Shown here piece after piece: positions 11,643 through 23,193 of a stretch of 30,829 bases of DNA; position 1 is the stretch's first letter; every line of letters starts with the position of its first letter. Below the pieces are notes generated by a model. That model searched no databases, had not been told where the DNA came from, and saw only the letters and a list, made by a program, of their open reading frames with translations. This DNA comes from Neelides folsomi (lineage: Eukaryota > Arthropoda > Collembola > Neelipleona > Neelidae), in assembly GCA_034687125.1 (NCBI GenBank), contig JAQGBZ010000568.1, positions 1 through 30,829 of the forward strand, in the 5' to 3' direction. The position numbers were made by a program, and so were the translations under genes.

Positions 11643-12515
11643 ATGATAATATTTCAATTAAGCAGGATCAGATTTGTAAGCAGAGGGAAATTAGAAGGAA
11701 ATTATTTAGGGGAAAATCCACACTTTGATCAAGAACTTAAATTGGAAACGAAAGAAGAATTCCACAATCATATTTCAATCCCAGATGAAAATGAAGTTGA
11801 AAATGAATCGGAAGAAGAAATGGGCCATGATGAAATTTTCTCCTCGACTTCCAAACTCAAAGATCTTTTGGACAGCGAACTTCAAATTGTTCTCGTTTTG
11901 CAAACTTTGACCGAACACCTTTCTGAACATTTGAGCATTTTAGAAACGTAAGAAAAATTTTATATTGAAATGTTTAACTGAGTTTTATAATTCAACTGTG
12001 AGTTTTATAATAAGTTTAATTGAGTTAATTAATTAAATCTAATTTAATAAATTTAGACATATGAAGGAATATAAAAAATTTTTATGGCCCGATGAAAAAA
12101 AACTCGATGTTGGGAATCCAGTCAATGCTTATCTTCTTATTCGTAAATCTGTGGAAGAAAGTGAAAAACCATTCAACTCACTTCAAAAGATTGTCAATTT
12201 TACTAGAAGTAAATTAACGACGATTCATATATTATTATGTTATAAATTAATATTATAATTATATTATTTATTATTAAAGTTAATTAAATCATTTATTTTC
12301 ATTTGTTTAGATGTTGATTATTGGATCTCCGATTATCGCTCGCATAAATGTTTTCTTCCAATGAAGATTTGGGCGGAGCTGCAAAAGCTTTCGTTAGCCT
12401 TCTAAATGCTTACCAACTCGATGTGCTAAAATTTGCGCAGGGAATTGTCAAACCTGAAATTAAACAAACAATTCAGGTCCCGCATAATTTGAATAAAGGT
12501 AAACCAATTCCAACA
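11643..12515 (+). pseudogene. Prolyl 4-hydroxylase alpha, N-terminal-end pseudogene
   Basis: Three exons: 11643-11949 (donor GTAAGA), 12058-12209 (donor GTAAAT) and from about 12311 to the donor-like GTAAAC near 12500. They encode the dimerisation domain of a prolyl 4-hydroxylase alpha subunit. FSSTSKLKDLLDSELQIV matches the family's start, DVGNPVNAYLLIRKS matches its GHPVNAxxLxKR block, and FSSNEDLGGAAKAFVSLLNAYQLD matches FPTEEDLxGAAxALxRLQ. Splice phases join exons 1, 2 and 3, but exon 3 shifts frame near 12345 (DYRSHK to FSSNEDL). There is no signal peptide, and no peptide-substrate or catalytic exons follow. The acidic stretch before the domain (DENEVENESEEEMG) is unusual. It is probably a relic, although a sequencing indel could explain the frameshift. 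Confidence 0.75.
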
Positions 12516-12540
12516 ATTCAAAATATGAAATTTATTAGAT

Positions 12541-13093
12541 AGGCAAAATTATAGTTAAAAAGATACAATTGGTTAGTTAGTAAATAATGAAAAAGAAATT
12601 TTATTTAAAGCATATTACAAAAAGAAATTACAAAAGCTCAATCATACCAAGGAAATATTTTTCTAAACTAACCTAACCTACCCTACAATTGTAATATTTG
12701 TGAGGTGTCTTTTGTTTATAAATCTTGATTAAAATACCACAATAAAACACAATCCCACCTGATGCATTTGAAATGGAGATGACTTCATTTTCCTATAAAA
12801 TATATTATGATTATTTATTGGAATTTATTGTAAGTATATATTTAAATATTCATAATAACATGTACACTTAATTACTAAAATCTTCACAATTATGTAAATG
12901 TGGCTTTTGAACAGTAACCAAAATTTTTCATTCAAATTTTTATGTTGAAATCTTATTTTGAATTTTTTTTATTTTGTGTCAAATTGATATAAAGTAACAA
13001 AATTGAATAAAATTCAGTCTATGTGTAAATTCGTTAAAATTGAACATTTTATTTATTTAGAAACAAATTAGAAAAGGTAAGTTAAAATTTGAC
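12541..13093. other. AT-rich intergenic sequence
   Basis: No continuation of the prolyl hydroxylase exons was found. A short AACCTAACCTACC run near 12668 is too small to call a telomere-type repeat. The right end must hold the 3' untranslated region of the minus-strand gene that follows. Confidence 0.5.
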
Positions 13094-15352
13094 TCAGCGA
13101 GGATTGGATGTTGGAATTGTATATTCTTCTCCTTCTTGAGGAATTCTAAATTGGCTCCTTTCTGGTTGTTCACGAGTATCAGAATTATCAGATCTGCTTT
13201 GTAAATTAAATTCTCTTCCAACACTTTCCATGATCCTCACAGGAAATCCATTAATGAGCGGAAGCCCTGCGTTTAAATCCCTTGTTCCCGCTAATGGCAC
13301 ATTGGCGCCAAATGGGCTTAAATTTGCGTTTGAATTAAAATTATTTAAATTTGGATTTAAATTATTTATATTTGAATTTAAAACACTTGATGAATCTTGT
13401 TGAATTTGACCGTTGACAATTTCATGGTTGAAAACGATCGGAGCTCCGCGTTGAACATTCTGAGTGTATTTGACATCTTGGGTGACGCCAGCGGGAACAA
13501 CGCGGAATTCAACCCGTTGGTTTGGAATCACATTTTGGCGCCGTTCATTGTAATTGTGAATGATTGGCTCGATGATCTTCGTCACATGAACATTGTGTCT
13601 GTTTACTTGATTCTCGTGAATATTTTCTCTGTTGACCGTCGTCAAGTGAAGATTCGTTGTGTGGATGTTGTGTTTGTGGAGATGATCTTGGAGAATTACT
13701 TTTTTAAGTTCGTGAGTTTCTTGAACCTGAAAAAAAACAATATTAGGTTAGGTTATTAAACAATTTTAAAACATTAAAAATACAATATAATCAAAAGTAA
13801 TTAAATTGATAAAATTACAATTCTTCTATAATTCTTATTTATTTATTATTTAATTTACAATTAATTTTTAATATTAAATTAGAAATTTTAATTACATTTT
13901 CCACATTCCGGTTCGTGTCAACAAGTCGATGTTCATGCGTATCATAGTTGTATTGATCAACAAAGTGTTTGTGGATTTCAATTACGTGCGGAGTGACTAG
14001 AACGGCCGCAGGTAACAAATTGCTTTGAATTCCCAAATCCCCAATTGCATTTCCCATGTTGGGATTGAGTCGACTGGCTTCGGCTCCTGTGAGAGTTAGG
14101 GCAGCGAGGGGAGTAATGACAACTTGAGTAGTCAATGGACGAGAAGTGACAGCTTGAATCAATTGTGATCCTGCCCTGAAAACTTGAGCGCCTTGTGGGA
14201 CAATGCTTTGGTTGGATTGAGATCCAAATGCTGGAACTTGAGATGGTTGAATTTGGCGCACAAAATTTAATAAATCTTCATTTCCAACATTATTATTGTT
14301 GTTATTAAAAATTGCATTAGAATTGACTGCAGGCCTTTGTCGAGCTTGGAGGGCCTGATTGACCAAATTTACAGTATTGAACGGAACCCCGCCAACATTT
14401 GAATTTACTGAATTAAGTGGAACCCCGCCGAAATTTTGATTTACTGAATTGAGTGGAACACCGCCAAAATTTGAATTTGGTTGAATTGCTTGAGGTGTAA
14501 ATTGATTTCCTGGAGATGACGATGTGAACACTTGCGTTGACTGAGGTCGGGCGTTGAAATTTGGTTGAGGTCGAGCTTGAAGAGCTTGATTGACCAAATT
14601 AGCAGAATTGAACCGAACCGCGCCAATGTTCAAATTCGAATTGAATGGAACAAATGGAACCGCGCGACCATTCAAATTTCCTAGATTTGAATTAGGACGA
14701 TTAATTTGATTAGGTTGAAATGCGAATGGTTGGGCTCCTTGAGGTGAATAGTTGAAAGATTGAGTTGACTGAGATCGAACATTGTTACCTTGGTTAAATT
14801 GAGTGATTGGATTCAAACCTCCGTTTCCTGTTGAATTTGTTTGAGGGCCGTTGACAAATTGGTTGATGAAATCCAACAATTGGGTATTTGATTCCATGTC
14901 GAATCCCGCGGCAGAATTTAATTGAGGCCGAGGATTGAAATCTTGAGTTTGTTGGGAAATTGGGCGAAAAGTTGGAGAAACAATGTTTCCATTTTCGATA
15001 TTTCCATTGTTATTTAGAGGATTCGTTTGAACATCTTGATTTGAAACAAATACTTGAAGTTGCGGTCTGACGAGTTGAGGAATCGGAGGAAACTATTAAA
15101 AAATTCAGAATTTTCATAAAACACATAAAATATTTTAATTTTATTTTAATTTTTTTATAAATTGTAATATATAAATTAAGTAATTAATATGGTAGTTAGT
15201 TAAATTGTAAAAATATTCCAATAATGTAATTAGCAATAAAATAAAATAAATATTTTTTTAATAATTGGTTTTGTTTATTTTGAACTTACAAGTAGTTGGG
15301 CGTTTGTGAACACAATCAAACCGGCAAACAATAAAACTTTCATATCTTTCAT
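13094..15352 (-). CDS. Secreted Asn/Gln-rich protein, 630 aa
   Basis: Three exons on the minus strand: 15352-15290, 15092-13896 and 13726-13094. Both introns are phase 0, with donors GTAAGT and GTAATT, and the total is 1893 bases. Exon 1 is exactly a signal peptide (MKDMKVLLFAGLIVFTNAQ), so the product is extracellular. Residues about 22-330 are rich in N, Q, F, P and G. They contain FGGVPLNSVN-type units repeated in tandem and two copies of NLVNQALQAR. Residues about 370-480 are rich in His and Val (VTPHVIEIHKHFVDQYNYDTHEH, HKHNIHTTNLH), which could bind metal. The tail is again N-rich. I recognise no domain. It resembles low-complexity cuticle, silk-like or haemolymph proteins only in composition. 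The reading frame is intact across all joins. Confidence 0.8.
14330..14480 (-). repeat. Coding tandem repeat FGGVPLNSVN
   Basis: Within the Asn/Gln-rich gene, NFGGVPLNSVNQ, NFGGVPLNSVNS and NVGGVPFNTVNL follow one another as units of about 12 residues. A related FNSANLVNQALQAR segment occurs again near 14580. This points to growth of the gene by unequal exchange. Confidence 0.75.
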
Positions 15353-16224
15353 TTTATACAAAATGAAATATAAGTTATATAAGAATCTGTATTGAATTTA
15401 ATGAAAATTCCTTAGAAGCTTTCTAAGATGTTTACACTAGTACACACTTTAAAAATATGCAAATTTAAGAAATAAAAATATTCTGTATATATTCTGCATA
15501 TAAAAATATTTAAAAAATTATTATTTTAATTATTGACAGCGGCTTTTGAGAGCCGATGTTGTTAAAGAGAATGTTGACGTGATAATAGTTGGTAATCGTG
15601 CTTTGAACTTGTTTTTATATGAAATCCTCCCAGTCCTCATATGTACATAAAGGGAGTAAAAAAGCAAATATAAACAGGTTTTTAAATTCATATTCGTGCC
15701 GTGCAGACCAAGCAGACAAATAGAAAATCCGAACGTAATGTCAAATCGAAGATCAATTCACCATATTATTCATTTTCATATTCTTATGAATTAATTTTAT
15801 AAAAAATGGACAAAAAAGAATTTCACTTGGATTTTATGACATGAGGATTGCTTAAGTTAATTGATCGAGTTATTAAAACGTCGGAGAAAAGAGAATTTCT
15901 ACTTAAAAGCCTTCGCTACATTTCCGATACTTTCTAATCCGCAAATCCCCAATTAGTGATTATACGTCTGATAGCCATTTCATTGCAATTGGAATTGAAT
16001 GTTTCATGGTTAATTGTTACTTTGTTACTTGTTACATATAAGTACATTCATATCTTCGAAGATAATCTTCCTCCATGCAATAAAATTATGTAAATTTTAA
16101 AATAAGCCATAAGAACTCTAATGACGTGTTATTACTCTTTTTTATAGCAAATGCATAATTTAATTTGGTAATATGATAACTGACCTAAGTAATTACCTTC
16201 CATAATTTCCATGGCTATTTATTG
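15353..16224. other. Intergenic sequence
   Basis: Upstream flank of the minus-strand secreted protein gene. TTATATAA-type motifs lie 20-35 bases before its ATG. CTTAGAAGCTTTCTAAG near 15411 is a near-palindrome. No gene is recognised in the rest. Confidence 0.45.
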
Positions 16225-16443
16225 GGATCTTCAATAAGTCATAATCAATGCCGATTACAATTTTTATTTTTTCGAATTTGTAATATTCTATTTACATGTA
16301 AATGTATATATCCTGGTTGATTTGCTTATGGTTTGAAGTAAATCACAAATCTTTTATTTCCTTTTAAATGGACAATTACAATATACATATAATTGAAAAA
16401 AAGAAATTGTAATCGGAATTGATCATGACTTATTGAAGATTCC
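16225..16443. mobile_element. MITE with long inverted repeats
   Basis: Arms 16225-16263 and 16404-16443 are inverted copies of about 39 bases with two substitutions and one gap, sharing TCTTCAATAAGTCAT and CCGATTACAATTT. Weaker similarity extends outward by about 15 bases on each side, so the true ends may be near 16208 and 16460. I could not fix a target duplication. The open frame crossing it (16326-16586, minus) has no support as a gene. Confidence 0.65.
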
Positions 16444-16701
16444 AGTAAGTCCATATATATGTGTAAATGTAAGTTATATATAAAAAATCCATTTTCATTA
16501 CGATTTTCACTTCTTTTGACTATATATTGACAATTAATTCTCAATTCGGATTGGTTGTCGTTTACAGGATGAAAATTCAAATTCAATTGTGAAATTGTGA
16601 ATAAAATATCAATAAGTACATAATGCCAGTAATGCCACCGTGTTAAATGTGCAACCTAATGATTTTTATTCCAATTTGATAATGAACCAGAGCATCAAAA
16701 A

Positions 16702-19595
16702 CTAATGACGAGAAACTTTCGCTCTCCTCAGCACAATTTCTTCTTTAGCACCATCATTTTTATTTCCAATGTGAATCGTTTTGAATCGCCGTGTCAATTG
16801 ACGTCTCGACTTAAAGACGCGCTGTTGAAATAAAATGAAAAATAAAATCCCAATTCCTCAATTTTAATTTTAATTAACATCTAACTTAAAATTTCAATAA
16901 ACAAATAAAAAATAGAAAAGTTAAAATACTTCATTTTTCAACGCCTACCTTGAAGTGCATTCCAATCTGACAAGTGCCATTTTCACATTATTTGGAACAT
17001 CTGGGATGAATTGGCCAATGATTGCCTTCGCGGCCAACTACCCATGTTCGATGATAATAAATAACAAAAGCTATTCGGCGGCGCTTAAAGTTGACCGAGA
17101 ACGGAGATCGGGTTGAAGACACAGCAAGGCGCAGTTGGTCACTTTTACCTGCCATGTTCCAATGTCTTTAACTCTTTTTCCAAAAGGTCGCTGAAGAACT
17201 TTACACAATTTAAAAGCATCGGTTTGAATTTCGAAAATGTTGTTGAGCAAAGCCCACACTGCAGCCAAAGGGTAGACGGAAGAGAAAAGGAAAACATATC
17301 CGAATTAAATGAACATTTAAAAGTAATCGTCAAATGTTCCCTGGAATTACAAAAGTGTTTAGCTTTTTATATCGTAGCTTTTTTAACAAAAATGATATGA
17401 ATTATAACAATTTTCTATTGTACTTCATAATGATCGAGCATTCCTTCCTTTTTGGAAGCACGAATTCTTGGATCGGAAGGTTCAAGAGAAATCAATCCAA
17501 CTTTGGACGTATTGACAAAATGATTTTTTTCCCTTGCAGCAATTGAAATCGGAATTTGAAAATCTTCGAAATGGTTGGCTCAGGTACGAATTCATCTATT
17601 CGTCAATTACATATTAAATTATACAAATTATCAACTTTAACCATTTTAAGTTTAATATTGAAAATTGTAAAGAAACAGATAATATTTTTAAATTCTTACT
17701 CTTGAAAAAGCTTTGTTCATTATTAAAGGCAGAATTTCTTCTTGAAATTGATTAATTGCTTGCATAATGATCGACATCACAATAACTTGCTGGAAACCAA
17801 ATAGAAATAATTTCATTAAACATTTATTGAATAAATGTTACATTTTGTTATCTATAATTAATTTCGTTATAAAATTTTAAGAATCTTACTTATTTTAACA
17901 TTTCAAAATCTTGAAAATCAATTTTTGTAAAAAATTAAAAATTCAATCTTTAGTCAAATGATTTAAATTTTTACTTTTTTACAAAAATTGATTTTATACA
18001 ATTTATTTTTTTCAAATGATTTTTTTAATTACCAAAAGGTTGAGCTTGAAAAAGTGCCCAATACCATTTAGCACCCAAATTCTTCAACTCCGTTTTATGG
18101 TGAAGGGCGTAAGAAGCGGAAATTATTTCTCTTTGAACATAAACGGCATCTAATTGAAATAAATTATAAGTTTACTAACACGTTTTCATAATAATTAATT
18201 GAAGTTAATCATTTTCTTTATTATTTAATTTCGTTCGAGTTTAAAGTAAATTGAATTACAAAGTGATTGACCCGTGTAGAGTCTCAATAGAGGATAACCA
18301 GGTAAGAAAGCTTCATTTGATTGGACACGAAGTTTCTCCAATTCGTGTGCGACGATCATTTGCTTCTCGGCGGAAGAAAGAAGATTTTCCAGATGGACGT
18401 CGCCCCAAAGGAAAGCATCGAGATCGTAGACGGTGAATTCCCGCAACACTCCGTCGCTGTCAACCTTTTTAACCTCCATGTATTCGGCAACTTCCAGGAA
18501 TTTCAATTTGGAAGCTTTTAAATGAAGAACGATGTTCTAAAACATTTTAATATAAAAACTATGGTAATTTTGTACTTAATTTTTTAATTCATAAAGTTGG
18601 GTTAATTATTAAATTCGAGAGTTTATTTATTTACTTCATTTTTGCCTCCTTGAAATGGTTCGCATCGGAAGAGAAGTTTAGCCCCTAAAATTAAAAATTA
18701 TTTCGTAATTGAAAATTACAAATGGTTAAAACTTAAACCTTTGAGGTTTTATAAATTTTTACACTAATAAGTATAATTTAGAATAATTACTAATTATGTA
18801 ATTAAATGATAAATACTAAATACCATTTTACCATTTTCCTGCTTTTTGCCAGTTAGTTTCTTGACATGGAATTCCAGCGCTTCATAATGGATCTTGTGGG
18901 AGAGATGGAGAACAATGTAGGACGGAGGAAAGGTGGAATTCCCTCCTTCCTCCTCCATCAAAGTCTTCAAGGTCTCGAAAGACCCGTTTTCGTCCTCGGC
19001 TGGAAAAAATATACACACAGTTAAAAATGTTCAATTAAAAATGTTTAGTTTATCAAAATTAAATATTTGAAGAGAATCCTTTGACTGTTTTAATAAGAAG
19101 CCTTCGATTCTTGTAATTAAGAATTTGCCCATTTAAATTTGGTCAGCTGACAACTGAGGTCAGGTCAGGTTAGATTAAGTCTCTTACCATCTGACAATTC
19201 AGTCTGAAGATAGGCGTTTGGGTTTCGACCTTTTTCTTGTCCCTTTACGGGGATTAAGAGAAGTGGACTTGGCTTTTTTGCGGGGAATTTCACGGTTTTG
19301 AACCTCCGTATCCGTATATAAAATAGGTTTCTCTTTGTCCTAACCTCTCGCTGTGGGGTTTTTTCAAAGAGATCAGATGGTTCTTCATCGCTCGAATGGG
19401 GATCGTAAGAATTCGTATTCGTAAGAATTCAGAAGAATCAGGAGAATTTGAAGAAGATGATCCGTAGAAGTCGTTAGCTTTAATCAAAGAAGAAAAATTA
19501 TAATATTTTTCAGATTCGTTGGAATCATGTTCTTCCCCTTCAGGTTCTTCAGAAGTTGAGAAAGGATGAGCTTCGTTATAATCGACTTGACTCAA
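16702..19595 (-). pseudogene. Anoctamin-10-like pseudogene
   Basis: Minus-strand exon remnants match anoctamin 10 (TMEM16K), an ER membrane scramblase. N-terminal cytosolic exons are 19188 and upward (PLLLIPVKGQEKG), 18999-18832 (SYIVLHLSHKIHYEALEFHV), 18684-18635 (GAKLLFR), 18536-18260 (AEKQMIVAHELEKLRVQ..PGYP) and 18149-18034 (ALHHKTELKNLGAKWY). Exon 17789-17700 (QVIVMSIIMQAINQF) and exon 17578-17424 follow. Exon 17340-17149 holds GTFDDYF, FGYVFLFSSVYPLAA and LNNIFEIQTDAFKLCKV. The rest runs through VTNCALLC to a tail exon at 16821-16702. In-frame stops lie at 17317-17319, 17305-17307, 17071-17073 and 17038-17040. The exons for most of the transmembrane core are missing between 18034 and 17789. 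A deletion joins GTWQ and donor GTAAAAG straight to VTNCAL. The upstream acidic segment (19440-19590) is out of frame with the rest. The start is unknown. Confidence 0.85.
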
Positions 19596-19672
19596 ATGTG
19601 CCTCTTTTTGCGTCCAATGTACCTCTTTTAGGGTCCAATGTGCCTCTTTTTAGACCCAACATGGTTACCCTG
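19596..19672 (-). mobile_element. Solo transposon end, copy A
   Basis: On the minus strand it starts CAGGGTAACCATGTTGGG at 19672 and runs into short repeats of GAGGCACATTGG with AAAAG spacers. It is an inverted, diverged copy of 22809-22916. The CAGGG start suggests a hAT-type terminus, but no partner end or target duplication was found. Confidence 0.5.
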
Positions 19673-19760
19673 ACCCAAGTCGTCACAAAGACGATATAAA
19701 GAACGAAAAATGATGCTGCAAATTATAGAATAGTTCACGAGTGTAATAAGATGCAAATAG

Positions 19761-19766
19761 TTTATT
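19761..19766 (-). terminator. Polyadenylation signal of the nine-exon IR gene
   Basis: AATAAA on the minus strand lies 27 bases past the stop codon at 19793, the usual place for cleavage and polyadenylation of a short 3' untranslated region. Confidence 0.55.
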
Positions 19767-19792
19767 CACAATAAGTAGAATGAATAAATTAA

Positions 19793-22489
19793 TTATAAAT
19801 ATTTAGTTTTTATTAACTGATTTGAAAAGCAAACTTCTACTAATAATAAAATGACACTTGCAATTAAACCAGTAGTTAAAACTAATATTGTCATTAAAAC
19901 ATCTTCAATTCCCAGTTGAGTTCCTTGGAATTGTTCATTTTTATTACGACAAATAACGATTGTTTCTTTATAAAAAATTTTAAGATATCGATAATTTAAT
20001 CCATTTTCAATTGAAGATAAAATTCTAATATAAAAGATATAATAACTTTAAAACCAAATTTTATAAACAAAGTTGATTTTATTTTAATTGTTAAATTATA
20101 ATAAATTATATTTATATAGATATTCAAGTTTTTATAAACATACTTAATGTTAAATTGTTCTTTATAAGGAGATCGTTTCTTTACAAAGAATCCGCTTGGC
20201 AAATTGGCCGCTCCCATCGGAATCCAAGAAATTTTTTCGCAGATTTCTCGATTGGAAAATTGAAGTTTATTTGCTAATGGACAAAAGAAATCAAGAGTTG
20301 TTAAAAATGCGAATTGGCCATTGAAAACAGAAGAAACGGCGTCTTCATCTCCTTTCCAATTCATTTCCATTAGTTTGGTAATTTCTTTAGCATTTTCTCC
20401 TTTCTTATATTAAATTAAAATTCGTATATTAACATTTAATTAACATTAAATTAACATTTAAATAATGATACTTATTATATAAAATCATATTAATCTTAAG
20501 CGATATTGATAATTTTAATCTTTAATTAATTTTCAACTACCTTTATTAAATAATCTCCGTATCTTATTAAAGGATCAGCCAAAATAACAAATTTGTGTTC
20601 AAAAATGTCCTTCATTGATTTAATCGGAAGGTTTTGAAGTGCAAGAAAGGAAACGATTGACGCTGAATAAAAAAGATAAACCAAAACACTCGTTATAAAA
20701 CCTGTAAGAAAAACTAAGCGGGTCCAAAACACATTTGGTGTCGAATGCCAACCTAATAAATATAATAAAGAAATTAAATTAATGCTTTTATATAACATTT
20801 TATTACATTTGATCACAATTAAGATTATAAGTTTATCTACCTTGCATGCACAATGTTGAAATTGCCCAAACTAAAATATCATCATAATCAAAATGAGATT
20901 TTGTGTAAAATCTCTTTTCTAAACAAGCAAAAATTGCCATGACTATGATAATAAATATCCAAATGAAAAATAGAAATTCCCATAAAACTGTTTTAAATGG
21001 TTGAGTGTAAATATTCATCACGGAGCTTGAAGCTGGTTGGCGAAATATCGCCAAAACGCTAAGCATACAAAATCAATAAAAATTTTGATTACTTTTGTAT
21101 TTTATAATATAAAAATCTTTATTTATTTGAAATAATTTGTTTAAATCTTTGAGTTTACTTGTCAGTAATTAGAGGAACAAGAGGAGTTAGGAATTCGACA
21201 CGGTATGGAATTATGTATGAAAGTGGAATTGAAATATCAGAAATTTCATTTACTAATTCTTCACCCATTCCGCCAATGGTTCCATTTTCGTCCATAAAAA
21301 TATATCTTTTGGCTTCTACAGCAATAAGCCTTAAATATATGATTCAATGATTAATGTTAGCATCAACACTAGGTATTATTAAAATCTTCTAATAGAGCAT
21401 ACTAATTTTTCTGATACATAATGAATAATTAAGTATCATGTGTCGTGTAAAGTTTAAAGTTATCAAATTTACGTAAAATTTAGTGAGTGACTGAGATCAT
21501 TAATTAAGCTAACACTTGACCCTGATGCAAATTCAGTCAAATTATTATCATTTTGGAAAGAAACAATTGGTTGCAAATCAGGATCATTCTAAATGAAATG
21601 AAATTGCTTTAACTAAAATGTATGTTCTAGTCTTATTGTTAGTTAATAAATTTAAATTTTACCACAGCTGTTGCAAATATTTGGGAACCCATAAAATTGT
21701 TTCTCCTTTTTCCAATTTGTAAAAACTTATAAATGTTATCAGTTTTAATCATTTCAACAAAACTGACATTTTTTATGTGATAAATTTCGTAAATAAGGTT
21801 TTCTTGACTTGTTATAAATATTTCATTATTAAGAGAAAATAATCTTGAATAATTTAGTAATTTGGACTCGAATGATAAGTTATTTAATCGATTTGTTTTA
21901 TCACTTTTATTTTCTGAACAGAAAATAAATGCTTTTGGCAAAATGGCATTTATTTCATTTTCATTAAAAAATGAGCTTATCTAAAACATAGTAAAAGTGG
22001 TTGTTAAATATTATCGAAAAGTTAATTTACAATTATTATATTTTATAAATTTTATTTACCACATTAAATATTAAGTCAATATATCCACAGTTAATTATAA
22101 TATAAATTGCACTTAATCCATTGTTTTCATAAATAGTTTTTAAAAAGTAATTTTTAGTTTCATTGATTTTGATTAAATCTATCTTAATAAAAAACAATTG
22201 GTGGGAATTGGCAATTTTGTTAATCCAATAATCGTCAATATCTCTAGCTGAATGTGAGTGAGACATAAAAGTATTTACAAGATTATTTGATTTGATACGT
22301 TTAATTAATTTTGTGTATAGTTTAGATTTTACCTCGAGGTTCAACATCTTGAATTATTAAGATATCGACATATGAAATGAAAATTGGAAATTCCGATATA
22401 AATTGTTTTGTAATTAAATTTTGGTCACAATTTATAAGAATTATAATGGAAATGAATATTAAATTCAACAATATCCGAAGAAGCATCAT
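19793..22489 (-). CDS. Ionotropic receptor, nine exons, 623 aa
   Basis: Exons on the minus strand: 22489-22333, 22247-22060, 21980-21663, 21588-21473, 21329-21159, 21058-20841, 20752-20541, 20403-20144 and 20024-19793. All eight introns are GT..AG and phases chain without a break (1872 bases). IRs are variant glutamate-receptor cation channels in chemosensory dendrites. Residues 1 to about 25 form a signal peptide. The ligand-binding S1 lobe ends YRVEFLTPLVPLITDNVLAIFRQP, with R303 at the usual agonist-Arg position. M1 is about 340-362, the pore loop about 376-391 (DDILVWAISTLCMQGW), M3 about 401-428 ending YSASIVSFLAL (the SYTANLAAF equivalent), S2 about 430-575 and M4 about 588-608 after LGIEDV. 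The pore and M3 pattern recalls the IR75/IR64a group, but subfamily placement is inference. It shares its strand with the two intronless IRs downstream. Confidence 0.85.
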
Positions 22490-22808
22490 ATTTTATCACT
22501 TTACATTGATTTTACTACTAATAAATCTATTTAAATTATTGAATACTAGTTTTTTTTAACAAACATATTAAAAATTTTTAAGTAAATTATTTAGCTAATA
22601 GAAATTATGCAGAGCGAAGAATCATGTTTCGTTATTTACTGTATCAAAGTATAATCAATAAAAGGCAAATAAAATCAATTATTTAATCATGGGGCTATTT
22701 TTGTTATAACAAAAAGTAAATAAACTGTTTATTTGATTTCTATAATAATGATATGTAAATATTGTATCAAATTTTTTAAGTGCTTATAAATCGATAAAAT
22801 ATTTCGGT

Positions 22809-22916
22809 TGGGGTAACCATGTTGGGACAAAAAACGTGCACATTAAACCCAAAAAGGGCACATTGAACCCCAAAAGAGGCACATGTGCCTAAAAAAGGGC
22901 ACAATGAACCCCAAAT
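22809..22916 (+). mobile_element. Solo transposon end, copy B
   Basis: It starts GGGGTAACCATGTTGGG and continues as imperfect repeats of GGGCACATTGAACCCC and AAGAGGCACATG. It is an inverted relative of 19596-19672, and the termini of both copies point toward the IR gene between them. Confidence 0.5.
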
Positions 22917-23158
22917 ATTTCTAATGCTTATTTATAAACTTAACGTTTGAAGATGTATTTAACATTGCATTGAAAGAAACAACAATCCTTTAAGATCCAT
23001 TTTTTAAGAATTTCTTAATCTTTATAAACTAAGCTAAAAAGGCTTATTTTTTATAATGGAATTTAGACACAAATAATTTTAAAATCTAATCTAGCTTTAA
23101 AAATAGATCAACGTAATAGGATTTAATTATTATTTTTAAACTTAAGCCTTTTAGACAG
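22917..23158. other. AT-rich intergenic sequence
   Basis: Nothing recognised. Confidence 0.5.
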
Positions 23159-23159
23159 C

Positions 23160-23193
23160 TATATAAAAAGAGGTGGAAAAATAAAATTTTCAT
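23160..23193 (+). promoter_or_regulatory. Core promoter candidate (TATA plus initiator)
   Basis: CTATATAAAAAGAGG places a TATA box at 23162-23169. A TCATTC initiator has its A at 23192, 30 bases downstream, which is the canonical arthropod spacing. It precedes the tiny ORF at 23262. Confidence 0.5.

Noticed and set aside
12668..12690. AACCTAACCTACC, like the arthropod TTAGG telomere repeat
   Set aside because: Only two or three imperfect units. A similar short run near 13744 shows this happens by chance here.
13397..13759. 120-codon plus-strand frame
   Set aside because: Antisense of the last exon of the Asn/Gln-rich secreted protein, whose splice phases close perfectly.
16326..16586. 86-codon minus-strand frame
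   Set aside because: Overlaps a MITE arm, has no domain and has low-complexity AT-driven composition.
17071..17400. Independent small genes in the plus and minus frames around 17.1-17.4 kb
   Set aside because: All are frames of, or antisense to, the anoctamin exon containing LNNIFEIQTDAFKLCKV.
22331..22347. A frameshift between the first and second segments of the nine-exon IR
   Set aside because: A proper intron (22332-22248, GTAAAA to TTCAG, phase 1) joins them in frame, so no lesion is needed.
22377..22559. 60-codon plus-strand frame
   Set aside because: Antisense of the signal-peptide exon of the nine-exon IR gene.
19596..22916. A composite transposon carrying the IR gene
   Set aside because: The repeat termini face inward rather than outward and no outer target duplication is seen, so the usual composite geometry fails. 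Kept only as an observation.
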